Shown here piece after piece: positions 59,395 through 64,000 of a DNA stretch of 64,000 nucleotides. The DNA is from Vibrio injensis (GTDB lineage: Bacteria > Pseudomonadota > Gammaproteobacteria > Enterobacterales > Vibrionaceae). Every line of letters begins with the position of its first letter. The first letter of the stretch is position 1. The stretch covers positions 124,001-188,000 of the forward strand of contig NZ_BDJF01000032.1 of NCBI RefSeq assembly GCF_001895205.1, in the 5' to 3' direction. Made by a program: the position numbers and the translations under genes. The notes beneath the pieces are model-generated. The model searched no databases. It saw nothing but the letters and a program-made list of their open reading frames with translations, and was not told the DNA's origin.

Positions 59395-60075
59395 ATGCCA
59401 GTAAATACCATTATGGGGTTATTTGCAAAGTCCCCCATTAAGCCTTTGCAACGACACGTTGTGTGTGTCAATGAATGCTGCTCGCACCTGATCAACTTCT
59501 TTGAAGTTTGTGCTCAAGGTGATTGGGAAAAAGCCGCAGAAATACGCGCACAAATTTCTCATTTAGAGAAAGAAGCCGACGTGTTAAAACGCGAAATCCG
59601 TCTGAAACTCCCCCGCGGTCTGTTTCTGCCGGTTGATCGCACTGACATGCTTGAGCTTCTCACTCAACAAGATAAGCTGGCAAATCTTGCTAAAGACATC
59701 TCTGGCCGTGTTTACGGTCGTCAGCTTATTATCCCTAAACCTCTCCAAGATAATTTCCTCGCTTATGTTCAACGCTGTCTTGACGCAGCAACACAAGCAC
59801 AGAAGGTGATCAATGAACTTGACGAGTTATTGGAAACCGGATTTAAAGGTCGTGAAGTCACGCTTGTGGCGGAAATGATTAATCAACTGGATGTCATAGA
59901 AGATGATACGGATAATATGCAGATTCGTTTACGCCAACAATTAATGGCTATCGAATCAACCATGAATCCGATTGATGTCATGTTCTTGTACAAAATCTTT
60001 GAATGGGTCGGCGGTATCGCTGATCAGGCTCAGCGGGTCGGTGCTCGACTTGAACTGATGCTTTCCCGTTCTTAA
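59395..60075 (+). CDS. PhoU-like phosphate transport regulator (TIGR00153/DUF47)
   Basis: This all-helical protein of 226 residues belongs to the DUF47 (TIGR00153) family of PhoU-like proteins encoded next to Pit transporters. It is thought to modulate low-affinity phosphate uptake. The sequence starts M-P-V-N-T-I-M-G-L-F-A-K-S-P, as in vibrio homologues. An ATG two codons earlier (59389) is also possible. It is 146 bp upstream of pit on the same strand, so an operon is likely. Charged heptads (E-K-E-A-D-x-L-K) resemble the PhoU metal-binding helices. Confidence 0.92.
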   Translation: MPVNTIMGLFAKSPIKPLQRHVVCVNECCSHLINFFEVCAQGDWEKAAEIRAQISHLEKEADVLKREIRLKLPRGLFLPVDRTDMLELLTQQDKLANLAKDISGRVYGRQLIIPKPLQDNFLAYVQRCLDAATQAQKVINELDELLETGFKGREVTLVAEMINQLDVIEDDTDNMQIRLRQQLMAIESTMNPIDVMFLYKIFEWVGGIADQAQRVGARLELMLSRS

Positions 60076-60221
60076 ATCATTTAAGTTAACCAAATAACTA
60101 AGAGCCATAATCGTGTTTCCCACCATTCAAGCGCTGACTATATTCTTGCGCTAATGGTTTTTTTCGTGCCTAAAAAGCACCACGATGAGTCTCCGCTTGT
60201 TATCAACAACTAGGTATTACG

Positions 60222-61481
60222 ATGGATATCCTTGCGAACTACGGCATTGTCCTGATTATTGTTGCAGCGATCTTCGGTTTATTAATGGCCATTGGTATTG
60301 GTGCGAATGACGTCGCCAATGCCATGGGCACATCTGTTGGCTCAAAAGCGCTTACCGTTAAGCAAGCTATCATCATTGCGATGATTTTTGAGTTTGCTGG
60401 TGCTTATTTAGCTGGAGGCGAAGTTACTGATACGATTCGCCAAGGCGTTATTGATACAACCTTGTTTGCCGATCAACCAGACTTACTGGTTTATGGCATG
60501 ATGTCATCTCTACTTGCTGCCGGAACATGGTTGCTTGTTGCCTCTTATATGGGCTGGCCAGTCTCAACCACCCATTCAATTATTGGTGCGATTATTGGTT
60601 TTGCGACGATTTCTGTTGGCGCAGAAGCTGTTGATTGGAGCTCCGTACAAGGCATCGTTGGTAGTTGGGTCATCACGCCATTTATTTCCGGCTTATTGGC
60701 TTACGCTATTTTTGTCAGTGCACAAAAACTGATTTTTGATACTGAAACACCACTGATTAATGCCAAGCGTTTCGTCCCCGTGTACATGTTTATTACCACC
60801 ATGGTGATCGCTTTAGTGACCATTAAAAAAGGCTTAAAACATGTTGGATTACATTTGACCAATAATGAAGCTTGGATTTGCTCAATTCTGGTTTCAGGCA
60901 TCGTCATGGTTATTGGTTATCTGTACATTTATAAGAAATTTGCCGATACCGAAGAAAACCATGGTTTTTCTAACGTTGAACGTATTTTCTCTGTTTTAAT
61001 GGTCATTACTGCCTGTGCGATGGCGTTTGCTCATGGCTCAAACGACGTAGCCAATGCAATTGGTCCTCTAGCGGCTGTTGTATCAACCGTGGAAAGCTTA
61101 GGTAATGTCGCGTCTAAAAGTGCGATTGCTTGGTGGATATTACCACTTGGCGGTATCGGGATTGTGATCGGCCTTGCGACACTGGGACATAAAGTGATGG
61201 CAACCGTCGGAACGGGCATCACGGAGTTAACACCGAGTCGTGGTTTTGCGGCGCAGTTAGCGACGGCTTCTACCGTGGTACTCGCATCTGGCACTGGATT
61301 ACCTATTTCAACTACGCAAACCTTAGTTGGTGCGGTGTTAGGGGTCGGTTTTGCGCGCGGAATTGCAGCACTTAACTTAGGTGTAGTGCGTAACATTGTT
61401 GCCTCATGGATTGTCACCCTACCAGCGGGCGCCCTACTGGCTGTTCTGTTCTTCTATGCGATTCAAGCAGCGTTTACTTAA
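60222..61481 (+). CDS. pitA: Low-affinity inorganic phosphate transporter Pit
   Basis: Pit is an H+-coupled metal-phosphate symporter of the inner membrane. The 419-residue protein has about ten helices and the duplicated PHO-4 signatures G-A-N-D-V-A-N-A near residue 27 and G-S-N-D-V-A-N-A near 275. The two halves, each beginning with one signature, are separated by a cytoplasmic loop (about 235-255). It is coupled to the upstream PhoU-like gene and followed by a terminator. Confidence 0.96.
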   Translation: MDILANYGIVLIIVAAIFGLLMAIGIGANDVANAMGTSVGSKALTVKQAIIIAMIFEFAGAYLAGGEVTDTIRQGVIDTTLFADQPDLLVYGMMSSLLAAGTWLLVASYMGWPVSTTHSIIGAIIGFATISVGAEAVDWSSVQGIVGSWVITPFISGLLAYAIFVSAQKLIFDTETPLINAKRFVPVYMFITTMVIALVTIKKGLKHVGLHLTNNEAWICSILVSGIVMVIGYLYIYKKFADTEENHGFSNVERIFSVLMVITACAMAFAHGSNDVANAIGPLAAVVSTVESLGNVASKSAIAWWILPLGGIGIVIGLATLGHKVMATVGTGITELTPSRGFAAQLATASTVVLASGTGLPISTTQTLVGAVLGVGFARGIAALNLGVVRNIVASWIVTLPAGALLAVLFFYAIQAAFT

Positions 61482-61535
61482 TCAATTCGTCAATCCAATG
61501 TAAACGGATTGTCATTATTGACTCAAACGCACAGA

Positions 61536-61560
61536 AAGGGAGGCTCAGCCTCCCTTCTTT
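61536..61560 (+). terminator. Terminator after pit
   Basis: A 10-bp stem (AAGGGAGGCT with AGCCTCCCTT), tight at the tip, is followed by CTTTGTTG. It lies 55 bp past the pit stop. Confidence 0.8.
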
Positions 61561-61711
61561 GTTGCGCCGCACGCAGAAAGTTTTTACTATTTGTAAAACA
61601 AACCTTAAGACTGATAATACAGTCGTACATAACCCTATTGCGCGTCCATCAACGGAATGAGAAGATTCAAAACTCTCAAGCGCAATATTGACCATAATTA
61701 AGGGATCTACC

Positions 61712-62320
61712 GTGAAAAAACTCATCTGCATGGTGCTATTTTCTTTATTAGCAGCACCAGCGCTCGCTCAAGACCGTTATGTCGCAGATAAACTGTTTAC
61801 CTATATGCATTCGGGCCCAAGTAACCAGTTTCGTATTATTGGATCGATTGATGCGGGAGAGAAAGTCAAACTGCTCAACACCAATAAAGAGACTGGTTAC
61901 AGTCAAATTGTCGATGAACGAGGACGTAATGGTTGGATAGAAAGCCGCTTTGTAACTCGTGAAGTCAGTATGGCGGTTCGTCTGCCACAACTTGAAAAAG
62001 AACTTAAAGAAGTAAAAAACCAACTCGCCAATGCTCGCCAAAATGCCGATAGTGAAAAAGCGGGACTGGTCGATTCACTCGAAATTCGTAACAAACAAAT
62101 CGCCGAGCTAGAACAAAGTTATGGTGATATCAGTCAACAACTGATTGCTTCACAAACTGAAATCCGTGAACTGCGAGCTCGCCTCGATACCCAAAAAGAA
62201 GATTTACTCTTAAAGTACTTTATCTATGGCGGTGGCGTTGCTGGTGGAGGCTTATTGTTTGGTCTAGTGCTGCCACACATTATTCCTCGCCGTAAGCGTA
62301 ACCCTGCCGGATGGGCATAA
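61712..62320 (+). CDS. SH3-domain membrane protein (TIGR04211, YgiM-like)
   Basis: The 202-residue protein is exported and membrane-anchored. It has a signal peptide (about 1-20, ending A-L-A), a bacterial SH3 domain (about 23-90), a long coiled coil (about 95-165), and a C-terminal helix (about 172-192) followed by a basic tail. The start is a GTG (61712) preceded by AGGGAT; the frame upstream to a TTG lacks a signal. The E. coli order ygiM-cca is kept, so it may be cotranscribed with cca, though a hairpin lies between. Its function is not established; SH3b domains often bind cell wall. Confidence 0.9.
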   Translation: MKKLICMVLFSLLAAPALAQDRYVADKLFTYMHSGPSNQFRIIGSIDAGEKVKLLNTNKETGYSQIVDERGRNGWIESRFVTREVSMAVRLPQLEKELKEVKNQLANARQNADSEKAGLVDSLEIRNKQIAELEQSYGDISQQLIASQTEIRELRARLDTQKEDLLLKYFIYGGGVAGGGLLFGLVLPHIIPRRKRNPAGWA

Positions 62321-62330
62321 TTGCACGATT

Positions 62331-62358
62331 AACGGTCACCGAAGGTGGCCGTTTTTGT
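62331..62358 (+). terminator. Hairpin between the SH3 protein gene and cca
   Basis: A 10-bp stem (AACGGTCACC with GGTGGCCGTT, one wobble) and a 3-nt loop lead into TTTGTCTT. It lies 10 bp past the stop, so cca probably has its own promoter or depends on readthrough. Confidence 0.8.
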
Positions 62359-62391
62359 CTTCGCACCTATTTATTTCAGTAAGGAGTCTTA

Positions 62392-63606
62392 GTGCAAGTT
62401 TATCTCGTCGGTGGCGCGGTGCGCGATCAATTACTCTCTTTACCTGTACATGATCAAGATTGGGTGGTCGTAGGCAGTAGTCCAGAACAGATGCGCCAAG
62501 CGGGCTATCAAGCGGTCGGTAAGGATTTTCCTGTCTTCTTACACCCGAAGACAAAACAAGAGTATGCTCTGGCTCGTACCGAGCGTAAAACAGGGGCTGG
62601 CTATACAGGGTTCGCTTGTTATTACGCCCCGGATGTGAGCATTGAAGAAGATCTCGCTCGACGCGATCTGACTATTAATGCCATAGCGCAAGATAACACT
62701 GGCAAGCTGATCGATCCCTATGGTGGTCAAAGAGACTTGCATAACCGTCTATTACGCCATGTTTCTGATGCTTTTATCGAAGATCCACTTCGTGTCCTTC
62801 GGGTCGCACGTTTTGCCGCAAAGTTAGCACACCTTGGGTTTACCATTGCTAGCGAGACCATGCAATTAATGACACAGATCGCTCAGTCAGGGGAACTCGA
62901 GCATTTAACAGCCGAGCGCATCTGGCAAGAGTGGCATAAATCACTTTCCACCGCCAATCCAGAGGTCTTTCTCTCTACACTGCGCGAATGTGGGGCTTTG
63001 GCGATCATTCTACCAGAGATTGACCGCTTATTCGGTGTCCCACAACCCAAACAGTGGCACCCTGAAATAGATACTGGAGTGCACACGTTAATGGTCGCCG
63101 CACAAGCGGCAACACTCTCTCCCTCTATTGCGGTGCGTTTTGCTGCGCAAGTACATGATGTCGGTAAAGGCGTAACACCGCAAAGTGAATGGCCAAGCCA
63201 CAAAATGCACTGTCATACCGGGGTTAAGATTATTAACGCGTTATGCGAACGTATCCGTATTCCTAATGAGTGCAAAGCGCTAGCATTATTAGTCTGTGAG
63301 CAGCATTCAAACATTCATCGAGCGGCAGAGCTTAAAGCGAGCACCAAACTTAAAATACTCGACAAACTCGATGTCTGGCGTAAACCAGAACGTTTATATG
63401 ATGTTTTACTCTGTTGTCAGGCGGATCACGCAGGTCGATTAGGCTGTGAAGGGAATGCTTATCCACAACGTGATCTCTTTCTTAATGCTTATCAAGCGGC
63501 TCTAAGCGTCGAGGTACAACAGGTGATCGCTGATGGTTTTCAGGGTAAAGCCATTAAAGAAGAGCTTAACAAACGGCGAATAAAAGCCATTAGCGCGACA
63601 GAATAA
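62392..63606 (+). CDS. cca: Multifunctional CCA-adding enzyme
   Basis: This enzyme builds and repairs the 3' CCA end of tRNA. The 404-residue length and C-terminal HD domain (H-D-V-G-K-G near residue 255) mark the multifunctional type that also has phosphatase and cyclic phosphodiesterase activity. The nucleotidyltransferase motif is L-V-G-G-A-V-R-D-Q with catalytic acidic residues in [13 protein letters not shown] is also present. The start is a GTG (62392) with AAGGAG upstream. Its paralogue pcnB is also in this window. Confidence 0.97.
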   Translation: MQVYLVGGAVRDQLLSLPVHDQDWVVVGSSPEQMRQAGYQAVGKDFPVFLHPKTKQEYALARTERKTGAGYTGFACYYAPDVSIEEDLARRDLTINAIAQDNTGKLIDPYGGQRDLHNRLLRHVSDAFIEDPLRVLRVARFAAKLAHLGFTIASETMQLMTQIAQSGELEHLTAERIWQEWHKSLSTANPEVFLSTLRECGALAIILPEIDRLFGVPQPKQWHPEIDTGVHTLMVAAQAATLSPSIAVRFAAQVHDVGKGVTPQSEWPSHKMHCHTGVKIINALCERIRIPNECKALALLVCEQHSNIHRAAELKASTKLKILDKLDVWRKPERLYDVLLCCQADHAGRLGCEGNAYPQRDLFLNAYQAALSVEVQQVIADGFQGKAIKEELNKRRIKAISATE

Positions 63607-63641
63607 GCCCTACTCTACCGTCCTTGTTCCTATCTTCAATA

Positions 63642-63670
63642 TAAAAAAACGCCCTGCTATGCAGGGCGTT
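63642..63670 (-). terminator. Terminator after eno
   Basis: On the minus strand a 10-bp stem (AACGCCCTGC with GCAGGGCGTT) and a 3-nt loop are followed by seven T residues. It is 36 bp past the eno stop. Confidence 0.94.
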
Positions 63671-63705
63671 CTCTAAGCAATGCTACTAAGCCGTATCCAA
63701 AAGGA

Positions 63706-64000
<295 letters not shown>

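Noticed and set aside
61406..61731. Short ORFs on both strands around the pit terminator
   Set aside because: They run through the pit terminator hairpin and show no family features; the hairpin explains the sequence.

Overview
This window reads as chromosome 1 of a Vibrio, or a very close relative in the Vibrionaceae. The evidence is a HapR/LuxR/SmcR-type TetR regulator next to hpt and lpd, the pilA-pilB-pilC-pilD-coaE-zapD-yacG cluster, the parE/parC, cpdA, nudF, tolC, hldE, glnE and ygiM-cca-eno blocks, and moderate AT-rich base composition. Almost all of it is dense core genome. I see no prophage, insertion sequence, integron, CRISPR array, tRNA or rRNA.

Layout. 17-2438 (minus): four small envelope genes (100-aa periplasmic protein, DUF4198, DUF2271, PepSY-type membrane protein), the only accessory-looking segment. 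2650-12706 (minus): acnB, a patatin/Omp85 fusion, mrcB and hrpB. 12936-18956 (plus): sfsA, dksA, gluQ, pcnB, folK, panB, panC. 19082-20775 (minus): an ABC exporter pair. 21036-23328: can, hpt and the quorum-sensing master regulator. 23422-30491 (minus): the pyruvate dehydrogenase operon pdhR-aceE-aceF-lpd. 30798-34271 (minus): xerD-dsbC-recJ. 34403-42786: fldB, ampD, nadC, the type IV pilus assembly genes, coaE, zapD, yacG. 42878-49777 (minus): topoisomerase IV genes, then yqiA-cpdA-yqiB-nudF. 50096-59186: tolC, hldE, glnE, a chemoreceptor and a CYTH-CHAD triphosphatase. 59395-64000: a PhoU-like protein with Pit, the SH3/ygiM protein, cca, and the 3' end of eno.

How the genes work together. 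PdhR very likely controls pdhR-aceE-aceF through a perfect 17-bp palindrome 36 bp before its own start, with a second, half-degenerate copy farther upstream. The LuxR/HapR homologue has a 5' leader that resembles the known Qrr small-RNA target, and a LuxR-box-like site upstream. PilA-D build a type IV pilus of the kind tied to DNA uptake in vibrios. The PhoU-like protein and Pit form a phosphate-uptake pair.

The best candidate for a less-described system is the left-edge cluster. The DUF2271 protein carries a DAVTSAT motif that fits the ApbE flavinylation signature. Two neighbouring exported proteins have predicted signal-peptidase sites that would expose an N-terminal histidine. A PepSY-type membrane protein could carry electrons across the membrane, and a Fur-like box lies upstream. 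I infer a periplasmic, flavin-linked, metal-related redox module. The rest of the window is ordinary.
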